A DNA stretch of 16,775 nucleotides from an uncultured Clostridia bacterium (GCA_910586575.1 CAJUJQ010000067.1:1-16775), one strand, 5' to 3'; shown: positions 1 to 7,072, counted from the first letter of the stretch. The notes: generated by a model not told the origin, from the sequence alone. Program-made: numbers and translations.

Positions 1-601
1 GCCCGACCTCAAGCCCGGTGTTGCCGAAAAAAGCGTAGACATACCAGCCGGACGACCAGTCCATCGCAACCTTCCGGCCTTCCTCCGCCGCAATTTCCAC
101 CATGCGGTTCAGGCTGCGGATATCTTCTTCCGAGAAGTAGTCTCTATGATAATAGAGGAAATAGCCGTTGTCCGCCGTCAGCGGATAGGCATACAGCGTC
201 CCTTCCACGCTGGCCGCGTCTACCGCCGCCGAAAGGTTCGCGCTGCGGATCGCGCCGTCGTCCTCGATGGGGTCAAGCGCACCCGCCGCCGCCAGTGCGG
301 CAACCTGATCATCCGCAAACGTAAAAACATCCGGGCCGTTTTCCAAATCGCCTAAAAGGGCATCCTTGCAGCTCGATTCGCTCTGCGCCTGAAAGTGTAC
401 CCGCACCTGTCCGGCGTGCTGCCGTTCAAAGGCATCAAAGATTTCCGTTAAAAGCGTTTCGTCCTCCGCCGCGCCCCATACGGTCAGTTCAGCCGCCTGT
501 GCCGCCGGTTCTTCCGCCTGCACGGGCGGTTCCTGCTTCGCGCATGCCGCAAGCACCGCCAATAGGCCCGCTGCCAGCAGCAAGGCCGCTTTCCATTTCA
601 T
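1..601 (-). CDS. ABC transporter sugar-binding lipoprotein (family 1 solute-binding protein), 3' end outside window
   Basis: The frame is open from the ATG at 601 to the window edge, giving about 200 residues of a protein that is usually 400 or more. The N-terminus has a basic start (MKWK), a hydrophobic stretch and the lipobox LAAC with Cys20, so it should be exported and lipid-anchored. After an Ala/Glu/Pro-rich linker, the mature part starts with ELTVWG and contains the segment YPLTADNGYFLYY, both typical of MalE-like carbohydrate-binding proteins. The expected role is capture of a sugar, polyol or oligosaccharide for an ABC importer whose permease genes would lie beyond position 1. A weak GAAAGG ribosome site lies about 13 nt upstream. 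The gene is divergent from the inositol genes, so the ligand could be inositol-related, but nothing in the visible residues fixes the substrate. Confidence 0.85.
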   Translation of the reverse strand, partial: MKWKAALLLAAGLLAVLAACAKQEPPVQAEEPAAQAAELTVWGAAEDETLLTEIFDAFERQHAGQVRVHFQAQSESSCKDALLGDLENGPDVFTFADDQVAALAAAGALDPIEDDGAIRSANLSAAVDAASVEGTLYAYPLTADNGYFLYYHRDYFSEEDIRSLNRMVEIAAEEGRKVAMDWSSGWYVYAFFGNTGLEVG

Positions 602-642
602 AATACAACCGCGCCTTTCTTTAGTTATACATGACCGCTAAT

Positions 643-671
643 ATTATACCATTTGCCAGCAGTATTGGCAA
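643..671 (-). promoter_or_regulatory. Sigma-A promoter of the solute-binding lipoprotein gene
   Basis: On the minus strand, -35 TTGCCA (671-666) and -10 TATAAT (648-643) are 17 bp apart. Transcription should start near 636, about 35 nt before the ATG. The -35 box is one arm of a perfect inverted repeat (653-671), which suggests control by a repressor. Confidence 0.8.
653..671. promoter_or_regulatory. Candidate operator, TTGCCA-N7-TGGCAA
   Basis: This is a perfect 6-bp inverted repeat with a 7-bp spacer. It covers the -35 element and the upstream half of the spacer of the lipoprotein promoter. A dimeric regulator bound here would block RNA polymerase. The regulator is not encoded in the window. 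Confidence 0.45.
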
Positions 672-682
672 CCTGTAATTTG

Positions 683-726
683 CATGTCCCGGGCATATCC
701 CGGGCATATCCCGGGCATGTCCCGGG
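683..726. repeat. Four tandem copies of an 11-bp unit, CATRTCCCGGG
   Basis: Units lie at 683-693, 694-704, 705-715 and 716-726. The outer two read CATGTCCCGGG and the inner two CATATCCCGGG, and each contains the palindrome CCCGGG. The 11-bp step puts successive units on nearly the same face of the helix. The array begins 12 bp upstream of the lipoprotein -35 box, where an activator or cooperative regulator would bind. Confidence 0.85.
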
Positions 727-962
727 CTGCGGCTCCCCCACGGGACGCGGCGGAGGCAAGTCGGCGCGTCTCGTGATATTGCACGTTTTCGTGCTCGTGC
801 ACGCACCGGACGGTATTCTATTGAAAAGCTTTTTCCAGTGCCGCCCCGTTTACAGGGGAAAAAGGTCGTAAAAAACTGGCAAAAACCACATTTCAGCCGC
901 CGATTCCGCAACTGTACCAAAACAAGAGAGTGAAATTTGTGCAGTATTTTGATGAAAAAAGC

Positions 963-991
963 TTGCGTTCTCGTGAACGCACTGCTATAAT
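963..991 (+). promoter_or_regulatory. Sigma-A promoter of the inositol dehydrogenase operon
   Basis: -35 TTGCGT (963-968) and a perfect -10 TATAAT (986-991) are separated by 17 bp. A start near 998 gives a leader of about 148 nt before the dehydrogenase ATG at 1146. An inverted repeat at 965-980 overlaps the -35 box and spacer. Confidence 0.8.
965..980. promoter_or_regulatory. Candidate operator GCGTTC-TCGT-GAACGC in the inositol promoter
   Basis: A perfect 6-bp inverted repeat with a 4-bp centre containing a central CG lies inside the promoter. The symmetry and position resemble LacI-family repressor sites, which is a family-level guess. Loss of repression on inositol uptake would fit the genes downstream. 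Confidence 0.5.
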
Positions 992-1145
992 AAGCTCATG
1001 AAGAAGAAAAAAGTCCGGCAGCCCGGCAAAGCAGTGCCCATGCCGGAAGCGGCGGCGCCCCAAACGCTGTCCGTGCAACAATCAACCCGCCCCAGGCAAA
1101 GGAACCCATAAACCATCTATTTAAAGATTGACGGAGGTAACAATT

Positions 1146-2159
1146 ATGGAACTGAAAATCTGTGTCGTAGGCTGCGGCATGATCGGCCGTGAGCACATCG
1201 AGCGCATCCAGAACCGCATTAAGAACGCAACGGTCGTTGCTGTCTGCGACGTTTTTGAGGAAGGCGCGAAGAAGGGCGCGGAAATCGCCGGCGAAGGCAC
1301 CAAGGTTTACACCGATTTTAACGCTGCTATCAACGACCCCGACGTGAACGCGGTTGTCGTCACCACCCCCGGCGCGTTCCACAAGGATCCGGTTATCGCA
1401 GCGATCAAGGCTGGCAAGCCCGTATTCAGCGAGAAGCCCCTCGCCAACACCGCCGCCGACTGCAAGGCCGTTGTCGATGCCGAGATGGCTTCCGGCAAGC
1501 ACCTCGTACAGGTTGGCTTCATGCGCCGCTATGACCGTGGCTACAACCAGGTCAAGGAGCTGATTGACTCCGGCAAGTTCGGCGCCCCGCTGGTCGTCAA
1601 GTGCACCCACCGCGCGGACGGCGTTGCCCCCGATTACACCACCGCTATGGCGGTTACCGATACCGCAATCCACGAAATCGACTGCCTGCCCTGGCTGGTC
1701 AACGATGAGTGGGATGAAGTACAGTGCATCATGCCCAAGGTCAGCAGCAAGGCGCACGAAGGCCTCAAGGATCCCCAGGTCATGATTATGAAAACCAAGG
1801 GCGGCGTTGTCGTTGTCCTCGAAGTAAACGTCAACTGCGGCTTTGGCTACGACATCAACGCGGAAGTCGTTTGCGAAAACGGCGTTATCAACCTGCCCTG
1901 CCCGTCCTTCCCGACCGTCCGCTACGCGAACAACGTTTCCACCAAGATTGAGGACAACTGGATTCTCCGCTTCATCGATTCCTATGACGTTGAGATTCAG
2001 GACTGGGTTGACCACGCTGTCAAGGGCGAGACCGGCGGTTCCTCCGCTTGGGATGGCTATGTAGCTTCCATCACCGCCGACGCGCTCGTCAAGAGCCAGA
2101 CCACCGGCGCAATCGAGAAGGTTGTCACCGGCGGCACCCCTGATTTCTACAAGAAATAA
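1146..2159 (+). CDS. iolG: Inositol 2-dehydrogenase (Gfo/Idh/MocA family)
   Basis: The 337-residue protein is close to the usual length of about 340. The N-terminal Rossmann fold carries GCGMIG (residues 9-14) for NAD binding, followed by the family's EKP motif at 96-98. Lys97, Asp172 and His176 fall at the same residue numbers as the catalytic triad of Bacillus subtilis IolG. It should oxidise myo-inositol to scyllo-inosose with NAD+ in the cytoplasm. The start is the ATG at 1146, 8 nt after GGAGG (1133-1137). An in-frame ATG at 1128 lies upstream of that ribosome site and is unlikely. The next gene is a TIM-barrel isomerase, as in inositol operons. A scyllo-inositol or other polyol dehydrogenase of the same family cannot be excluded. 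Confidence 0.85.
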   Translation: MELKICVVGCGMIGREHIERIQNRIKNATVVAVCDVFEEGAKKGAEIAGEGTKVYTDFNAAINDPDVNAVVVTTPGAFHKDPVIAAIKAGKPVFSEKPLANTAADCKAVVDAEMASGKHLVQVGFMRRYDRGYNQVKELIDSGKFGAPLVVKCTHRADGVAPDYTTAMAVTDTAIHEIDCLPWLVNDEWDEVQCIMPKVSSKAHEGLKDPQVMIMKTKGGVVVVLEVNVNCGFGYDINAEVVCENGVINLPCPSFPTVRYANNVSTKIEDNWILRFIDSYDVEIQDWVDHAVKGETGGSSAWDGYVASITADALVKSQTTGAIEKVVTGGTPDFYKK

Positions 2160-2174
2160 GAAACTTGCTTTACA

Positions 2175-2201
2175 GCCGGCCCGGCGGCTGACCGGGCTGG
2201 C
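2175..2201 (+). other. Intercistronic RNA hairpin between iolG and the isomerase gene
   Basis: The arms at 2175-2184 and 2192-2201 pair over 10 bp, with one G-U, around a 7-nt loop. No T-run follows, so this is more likely an mRNA stability or processing element, or a partial attenuator, than a full terminator. Confidence 0.5.
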
Positions 2202-2240
2202 CCCCTTTCAAATCTATCATATAGAAGGAGCGCTTATATT

Positions 2241-3101
2241 ATGAAAATCGGCTTTAACGAAGGCTGCAACCGTTTCTGCGAGAACCATTCCGTCCTGGAA
2301 GACCTGGCGCTGTGCGAAAAATACGGCTTTGATTACATCGACGTTCAGTCCGAGTGCCTCGACCGTGAGCTGGCCGTAGGCAAGTACACCCTGGAGCAGC
2401 TCGGCGAGTTCTTCAAGACCCACAACATCAAGATGCTGTCCTACAATGCCCTGATTTTCTTTAACATGAAGCAGACCCAGGAAGAAAAGGACGCCGTGAT
2501 GGCACAGCTGGATGAAATCATCCGCCGCTGCCAGATCCTCGACTGCAAGATGATCGTTGTCGTTCCGTCCATGGATCTGAAGGTACATGCCAGCATCGAC
2601 GATATCCGCGCGGACGCTGTCGCTGTCCTCAAGGAAATGGTGAAGAAGGTGGAACCGCACGGCATCAAGCTTTCCATCGAATTCTGCGGCGCGCCCTCCA
2701 TGTCCATCAACCGCTTCGAGGACGCTTACGCAATCGTTCAGGAGGTCAACCACCCGCTGGTTGGCGTTACCCTCGACCAGTACCACTTCCACGCGATGGC
2801 TTCCGGCTGGGACGCGCTCGAGAAGGCCGACGGCAAGAAGATTTTCGTTTGGCATCTCAATGGCATGGAGAATATGCCCTGCGGCGCTGCCTACAACAAC
2901 GACGAAAAGCGCCTGTGGCCGGGCGAGCCTGGCGACTGCCTCGATCACAAGCGCTATGCCGACACCCTCAAGAAGATTGGCTTCGACGGCGGCGTCTGCA
3001 CCATCGAGGTATTCCGTCCCGACTACTACAAGCTCTCCAACGAGGAGAACATCAAGAAGGCTGCGGAAGTTACCCGCGCGCATGTTGAAAAATACTGCTG
3101 A
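2241..3101 (+). CDS. iolI: Inosose isomerase / sugar phosphate isomerase-epimerase family TIM barrel
   Basis: The 286-residue protein belongs to the xylose-isomerase-like TIM-barrel family (IolI, IolE, AP endonuclease 2). The metal ligands expected for IolI are visible as Glu147 (SIEFCG), Asp179 (TLDQYHFH), His205 (VWHLNG) and Glu256 (TIEVF). The spacing is close to that of B. subtilis IolI. It should isomerise the inosose made by the dehydrogenase upstream, through a metal-bound enediolate. The ribosome site AAGGAG lies 10 nt before the ATG. The gap to iolG is 81 nt and a terminator follows, so the two form a compact operon. IolE-type dehydration or epimerisation is possible, because these families are hard to separate by eye. 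The rest of the pathway is not in the window. Confidence 0.72.
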   Translation: MKIGFNEGCNRFCENHSVLEDLALCEKYGFDYIDVQSECLDRELAVGKYTLEQLGEFFKTHNIKMLSYNALIFFNMKQTQEEKDAVMAQLDEIIRRCQILDCKMIVVVPSMDLKVHASIDDIRADAVAVLKEMVKKVEPHGIKLSIEFCGAPSMSINRFEDAYAIVQEVNHPLVGVTLDQYHFHAMASGWDALEKADGKKIFVWHLNGMENMPCGAAYNNDEKRLWPGEPGDCLDHKRYADTLKKIGFDGGVCTIEVFRPDYYKLSNEENIKKAAEVTRAHVEKYC

Positions 3102-3128
3102 TTTCATCCCGATTATTTCTCTATCCCA

Positions 3129-3165
3129 AAAAGCTCCCGGCTGCAAAACGCGGCCGGGAGCTTTT
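3129..3165 (+). terminator. Rho-independent terminator of the inositol operon
   Basis: Arms at 3129-3141 and 3153-3165 are perfectly complementary over 13 bp, with GCTCCCGGC as the GC-rich core. The stem ends in a TTTT run and lies 27 nt after the isomerase stop. A smaller hairpin (3171-3176 with 3180-3185) follows directly. Confidence 0.9.
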
Positions 3166-3200
3166 CCTCTGTCCGGGAGCCGGACAGCATCGCGTGCTGC

Positions 3201-3287
3201 TCATTCGGAATCTTCCTTACCGAACCCGAATAATTTCCGCAGCAGGCCATTGAGGTATCTGGGGCTTTTCCAAACGACGACTTTCAT
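3201..3287 (-). CDS. spoVM: Stage V sporulation protein M (SpoVM) micropeptide
   Basis: This encodes 28 residues starting MKVVVWKSPRYLNGLLRK. The pattern fits SpoVM: MK, a hydrophobic stretch, Lys7, Pro9, an amphipathic helix with L-x-G-L-L-R, a Gly-containing segment and a charged tail. B. subtilis SpoVM is 26 residues and has Pro9 at the same place. SpoVM is made in the mother cell, senses the convex forespore membrane, anchors SpoIVA to start coat assembly, and interacts with FtsH. A perfect AGGAGG lies 7 nt before the ATG, overlapping the stop codon of the upstream micro-gene, so the two are probably translationally coupled. The ATG lies inside a longer open frame that hides it. Confidence 0.82.
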   Translation of the reverse strand: MKVVVWKSPRYLNGLLRKLFGFGKEDSE

Positions 3288-3298
3288 GATGTATCCTC

Positions 3299-3451
3299 CT
3301 AGCAGCAAGATTTCAGCAGGACGATTCCCGCAGCGATCAGGGTGACGGCAAGCACCCATTTCACAAACAAATACGGCAGAATCCCACCGATTAGAATCCC
3401 AACGCCCAGCATCAGCACGGCTAAACCGATGGGACAGCGACAAAAGCACAC
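3299..3451 (-). CDS. 50-residue two-helix membrane protein upstream of spoVM
   Basis: This frame opens with GTG at 3451 and encodes 50 residues. A Cys-rich N-terminus (CFCRC) leads to two hydrophobic segments, about residues 8-30 and 33-47, and the protein ends KSCC. The start is forced: an in-frame TGA lies three codons upstream, and GGAGGG (3466-3461) sits 9 nt before the GTG. The stop codon overlaps the SpoVM ribosome site, so the genes form a tight pair. I do not recognise the family. Its company suggests a role at the forespore or coat membrane, but that is only guilt by association. A TATAAT at 3481-3476 could be its -10, though no good -35 was seen. Confidence 0.7.
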   Translation of the reverse strand: MCFCRCPIGLAVLMLGVGILIGGILPYLFVKWVLAVTLIAAGIVLLKSCC

Positions 3452-3525
3452 GGCACATCACCCTCCTTCTACCCCATTATAAGCAGCTGCCTAGGAATCG
3501 GTTACAAGTTTTTTGCCCTCCACGG

Positions 3526-3549
3526 AAAAAGCCGGGCAAATTGCCCGGC
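3526..3549 (-). terminator. Rho-independent terminator after fprA
   Basis: On the minus strand, a 7-bp perfect stem GCCGGGC/GCCCGGC with a 5-nt loop is followed by TTTTT. It lies just past the FprA stop at 3562 and ends the redox operon. Confidence 0.9.
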
Positions 3550-3561
3550 CTTCCAAAAGCT

Positions 3562-4776
3562 TTACTGTTTCATGGATTCAATAATCGTATCGGCCAGCGC
3601 GTCGAGGTCGCTCGCCTTGTCGCCGTGCAGCGCCGAAGCCATAGTCAGGCGGTCGCCGAGCACGGTCATATTCTTCAGCTCATTCTCGATGAATTTCTGC
3701 ATCAGGTCGCCTGACTTGATTGCCCACGAGCCGTTTTCGATAAGCGCAAATGTGCGGTTCTGCAAATTGAGCGCCTTCATATCCATCAGGAAGTTATGCA
3801 TCACCGGGTAAATCCCCAGGTTATAGGTGACGGACGCCAGCACAATATGGCTCAGCCGGAAGGACTCGGAAATCAACTGGGAAACATGGGTATTCGACAC
3901 GTCATAAACCCAGACATTTGTCATCCCCTTCTCGCACAGCTTGGACGCAAGCGCCTGTGCCGCCGCCTCGGTATTGCCGTACATGGAAGCGTAGGCAATC
4001 AGCACGCCCTGTTCCTCAGGCGCATAGCGGCTCCACTTGTCGTACTTGTCGATGAAGTAGCCCAGGTTTTCGCGCCAGACCGGGCCGTGCAGCGGGCAGA
4101 TGAATTTGATCTGGTCAAGGATACCGGCGGCTTTGCCCAGCAGCAGCTGCACATGGGGGCCGTATTTTCCAACGATATTGGTCAGGTAGCGGCGGGCGTC
4201 GTCAATCCAGTCGCGGTCGAAGTTGACCTCATCGGCGAACAGCTTGCCGTCCAGCGCGCCGAATGAACCGAACGCGTCCGCCGAGAACAGCACGCCGTTG
4301 GTCAGGTCAAACGTCACCATTGCTTCCGGCCAGTGCACCATGGGGGCTGCTACAAAGGTAACCTTGTGCGCGCCGAATTCGTAGGCGTCGCCTTCCTTGA
4401 CCGTAATCAGCTCATGGCCGTCGATATGGAAACCAAACTGCCGCATCAGCATGAACGCCTTTTCGGTGGAAATCACCTTAACCCCGGGCCAGCGGAGCAA
4501 AATCTCCTCAATCGACGCGCCGTGGTCGGGTTCCATGTGGTTAATCAGCAGGTAATCGAGCGGACGCCCATCCAGCAGGTGCTCCACATTCTCGAGCAGC
4601 TGGCGGCACGCCGACCAGTCAACCGTGTCAAACAACACCGTTTTCTGGTCTAACAGCAGATAGGCGTTATAGGAAACGCCGCGCGGGATGGGATGGATAT
4701 TTTCAAACAGGTGGAGACGATGGTCGTTTGCACCCACCCAGTACAGGTCGTCAGTGACTTTGCGCACGCAATACAT
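3562..4776 (-). CDS. fprA: Flavodiiron protein (A-type flavoprotein), O2/NO reductase
   Basis: The 404-residue protein has the two-domain layout of flavodiiron proteins. The N-terminal metallo-beta-lactamase-like domain keeps all diiron ligands: His80, Glu82, Asp84 and His85 (HMEPDHG), then His148, Asp167 and His230. A flavodoxin domain follows from about residue 255, with the FMN phosphate loop ASMYGNTE. It has no rubredoxin or flavin-reductase extension, so it depends on a partner for electrons. Family members reduce O2 to water or NO to N2O in the cytoplasm of anaerobes, usually with rubredoxin as donor. AAGGAGG lies 7 nt before the ATG. It follows, 65 nt downstream with no promoter between, a dehydrogenase that ends in a rubredoxin domain, which is a very likely donor. 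Confidence 0.95.
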   Translation of the reverse strand: MYCVRKVTDDLYWVGANDHRLHLFENIHPIPRGVSYNAYLLLDQKTVLFDTVDWSACRQLLENVEHLLDGRPLDYLLINHMEPDHGASIEEILLRWPGVKVISTEKAFMLMRQFGFHIDGHELITVKEGDAYEFGAHKVTFVAAPMVHWPEAMVTFDLTNGVLFSADAFGSFGALDGKLFADEVNFDRDWIDDARRYLTNIVGKYGPHVQLLLGKAAGILDQIKFICPLHGPVWRENLGYFIDKYDKWSRYAPEEQGVLIAYASMYGNTEAAAQALASKLCEKGMTNVWVYDVSNTHVSQLISESFRLSHIVLASVTYNLGIYPVMHNFLMDMKALNLQNRTFALIENGSWAIKSGDLMQKFIENELKNMTVLGDRLTMASALHGDKASDLDALADTIIESMKQ

Positions 4777-4841
4777 AGAAAGTCCTCCTTCTATTGAATC
4801 GAAATGGAAACCGAAACGCTACAGGGGGCATGTCCCGGCGA

Positions 4842-6758
4842 TTATGCCTCAATGAACTGATCCTTGCCTTCGCCGCACTCGGGGCAGACCCACTCGGCCG
4901 GTACCGCCGAGAACAGCGTCCCGGGCGCAATCTCCGCTTCCGGATCGCCCAGCTCTGGCACGTACTCGTAGCCGCAGCCGCCGCAGACATAGCGCGGGCC
5001 GATCGGCTCCGGTTTGGGCATCGGGGGCCGTTTCATTTTGACCATCGGGGGCGCGGGCGACTTGTCCGCCGTGCCGCCAAGCGCTTCGGTCAGCAGCGGC
5101 AGGATTTCATTAACATCGCCGACAATACCATAGTCACAGTTCTTGAAAATCGGCGCGTTGCCGTTTTTGTTGATTGCAACAATCGTCGAAGCGTCCTTAA
5201 TGCCTTTCAAGTGCTGGACTGCGCCCGAAATACCGCAGGCAATGTACAGGTTGCCCTTGAACTTCTGACCCGACATGCCGACATAACGGTTGAGCGGGAC
5301 ATATTGCAGCGTTTCCGCAACCGGGCGGGATGAACCGATGGCAGCGCCTGCCGCCTTTGCCAAGTCCTCAATCAGCTTCATATTTTCTTTGCTGCCGATG
5401 CCCTGGCCTGCCGAAACAACACGTTCCGCCTGCGGGATCGGCGTGTCGATCGGGATGCCGACCGAGAAGTCGTAGCCGTCCTTCTTCAGCGCTTCCACCA
5501 GCGCGCCGACCTTGTCCGCGCCCGAGCCATCCTTCAAAATCTGATGCTTGCGCACGCCCGTAATCGGCGCGGGCTTCTTCGGACGGCTGGACGAGCCGCC
5601 TTCCTTCTTCGGGGGCTTGCCCATGATGCCCGCCGAAATCACCATACGCTGCACCTCGCTGGTGCCCTCGTAAATCGTTGTAATTTTCGCGTCGCGGTAC
5701 ATCCGCTCGACATCCATGCCCTTGAGGAAGCCCGTGCCGCCGAAAATCTGCACCGCGTCATTGGTTACCTCAAGCGCAATTTCCGACGCGTACAGCTTTG
5801 CCATTGCCGCCTCGGTGCTGTACGGCTCGTGCGCTTCCTTCTTTTCCGCTGCCGAGTAGACCAGGAACCGCGCACAGCGCAGCTTGGTCGCCATGTCGGC
5901 GAGCTTGAAGCCGATGCCCTGATTGAAGCCGATTGGCTTGCCGAACTGGACGCGCTCCTTGGCGTATTCGACCGCCGCTTCATACGCGCCCTGCGCGATG
6001 CCCAGCGCCTGCGACGCAATACCGATGCGGCCGCCGTCCAGCGTTGCCATCGCGATTTTGAAGCCCTGCCCTTCCTTGCCGAGCAGGTTCTCCTTGGGTA
6101 CCTTCACGTCGTTGAAAATCAATTCCGCCGTCGAGGAGGAACGGATACCCATCTTATCGTAATGGTCGCCAAACGTAAAGCCCTCCCAGCCCTTTTCTAC
6201 GATAAACGCCGAAATGCCGCGCGTGCCGATATCCGGTGTCGTCACCGCAAAGACAACGTAGGTATCCGCCTTGGGCGCGTTGGTGATGAAAATCTTGCCA
6301 CCGTTGAGCAGCCAATAATCGCCCTTGTCTACCGCGGTAGTCTCGGTGCCGCCCGCGTCCGAGCCTGCGTTCGGCTCGGTCAGCCCAAACGCGCCAATCT
6401 TCTCGCCCTTGCAGAGCGGGACAAGATATTTCTGCTTCTGCTCCTCATTGCCGAAAGCGGCAATCGGCCACGTGCCCAGCGATACATGGGCGGACAGAAT
6501 CACGCCCGTGCCGCCGTCCACCCGGGACAGCTCCTCCACCGCAATCGCGTAACTCAGCACGTCAAGCCCCGCGCCGCCGTATTCCTTGGGGTACGGGATC
6601 CCCATCAGGCCCATTTCGCCCAGCTTCTTGACGGCTTCCGCCGGGAACAGGTTTTCCTTGTCCATCAGGAACGCATGGGGCTTGACCTCAGCCTCAACAA
6701 ACGCGCGGATTTTCGCACGCAACGCCTCATGGGCTTCGGTTGTCTGGAACAACATCAT
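4842..6758 (-). CDS. Trifunctional fusion: acyl-CoA dehydrogenase, EtfA FAD domain, rubredoxin
   Basis: The protein has 638 residues against about 380 for a plain acyl-CoA dehydrogenase. Residues 1-380 are a full short-chain dehydrogenase with GLTEPNAGSD (125-134), the C-terminal signature QIFGGTGFLKG and catalytic Glu364 in IYEGTSE. A Pro/Lys/Ser-rich linker follows. Residues 442-562 match the C-terminal FAD domain of EtfA, with LYIACGISGAVQH, AINKNGNAPIF and DYGIVGD; the N-terminal EtfA domain and EtfB are absent. Residues 589-638 are a rubredoxin with iron ligands Cys592, Cys595, Cys625 and Cys628. Electrons could pass from acyl-CoA through FAD and a second FAD to rubredoxin, then to FprA. 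The start is ATG 6758, 7 nt after AGGAGG; the open frame extends to 6980, but that part lies in the leader. The chain-length preference, probably butyryl-CoA, is inferred. Confidence 0.92.
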   Translation of the reverse strand: MMLFQTTEAHEALRAKIRAFVEAEVKPHAFLMDKENLFPAEAVKKLGEMGLMGIPYPKEYGGAGLDVLSYAIAVEELSRVDGGTGVILSAHVSLGTWPIAAFGNEEQKQKYLVPLCKGEKIGAFGLTEPNAGSDAGGTETTAVDKGDYWLLNGGKIFITNAPKADTYVVFAVTTPDIGTRGISAFIVEKGWEGFTFGDHYDKMGIRSSSTAELIFNDVKVPKENLLGKEGQGFKIAMATLDGGRIGIASQALGIAQGAYEAAVEYAKERVQFGKPIGFNQGIGFKLADMATKLRCARFLVYSAAEKKEAHEPYSTEAAMAKLYASEIALEVTNDAVQIFGGTGFLKGMDVERMYRDAKITTIYEGTSEVQRMVISAGIMGKPPKKEGGSSSRPKKPAPITGVRKHQILKDGSGADKVGALVEALKKDGYDFSVGIPIDTPIPQAERVVSAGQGIGSKENMKLIEDLAKAAGAAIGSSRPVAETLQYVPLNRYVGMSGQKFKGNLYIACGISGAVQHLKGIKDASTIVAINKNGNAPIFKNCDYGIVGDVNEILPLLTEALGGTADKSPAPPMVKMKRPPMPKPEPIGPRYVCGGCGYEYVPELGDPEAEIAPGTLFSAVPAEWVCPECGEGKDQFIEA

Positions 6759-6780
6759 ACGAATACCTCCTTTTCGGCTT

Positions 6781-6810
6781 GTTCTTAAAAAAACTTTTAT
6801 TTTCAAGAAC
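6781..6810 (-). promoter_or_regulatory. Leader hairpin just upstream of the dehydrogenase ribosome site
   Basis: GTTCTT and AAGAAC (6805-6810 and 6781-6786 on this strand) form a perfect outer stem. It extends inward by a G-U and four A-U pairs to about 11 bp. It ends 9 nt before the AAGGAGG, so it could affect initiation or mRNA stability. Confidence 0.4.
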
Positions 6811-6911
6811 GAAATCTGAGTTTTCCGGCTCTGGCGGCGCAGGCTCCCGCATTGTTTGCGGCGTTCCCCGGCCAGCAAAGCCCTCTTTGATTTACTAGAT
6901 TGTACAACATT

Positions 6912-6941
6912 ATTATACCTCGTTAGTATACATTCTGTCAA
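6912..6941 (-). promoter_or_regulatory. Consensus sigma-A promoter of the dehydrogenase-fprA operon
   Basis: On the minus strand, TTGACA (6941-6936) and TATAAT (6917-6912) are both perfect, 18 bp apart. A start near 6905 gives a leader of about 147 nt. The spacer and -10 contain TATAC-N7-GTATA (6914-6930), a possible repressor site. Two perfect hexamers imply high expression unless repressed. Confidence 0.88.
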
Positions 6942-6996
6942 TTCATTCCTGAGTCTGCTGTGTAGAATTTTCCGTCCCATTCTTGGCTATTTTGTC

Positions 6997-7023
6997 AAAA
7001 AGCCTCCCGTGTTACCGGGAAGC
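6997..7023 (-). terminator. Rho-independent terminator of the 7182-8272 unit
   Basis: On the minus strand, an 8-bp stem (7023-7016 with 7009-7002, one G-U) is followed by TTTTT (7001-6997). It separates the upstream transcript from the strong dehydrogenase promoter. Confidence 0.75.
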
Positions 7024-7072
7024 AGCCAACCGGTTATTCATGAGAGGTCAATCTTATCATATCCATTTGTAA

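Noticed and set aside
683..726. Possible CRISPR array
   Set aside because: The 11-bp units are contiguous with no spacers and no cas genes are present.
998..1111. 37-codon ORF (MKKKKVRQPGK...) between the inositol promoter and iolG
   Set aside because: Its ATG lies at the predicted transcription start with no ribosome site, and the composition looks non-coding.
1146..3101. C-glycoside deglycosylation system (DgpA-like oxidoreductase plus TIM-barrel protein)
   Set aside because: The dehydrogenase has the catalytic residues of IolG at identical positions and the isomerase has the IolI metal ligands. No small DgpB-type subunit gene is present.
996..3146. Long minus-strand frames opposite iolG and the isomerase gene (339 and 309 codons)
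   Set aside because: They are antisense shadows of GC-rich coding DNA, without ribosome sites or recognisable domains.
5544..6788. 414-codon plus-strand frame opposite the dehydrogenase fusion
   Set aside because: It has a biased Arg/Ala/Leu/His composition typical of an antisense frame and lies fully over a gene with catalytic motifs.
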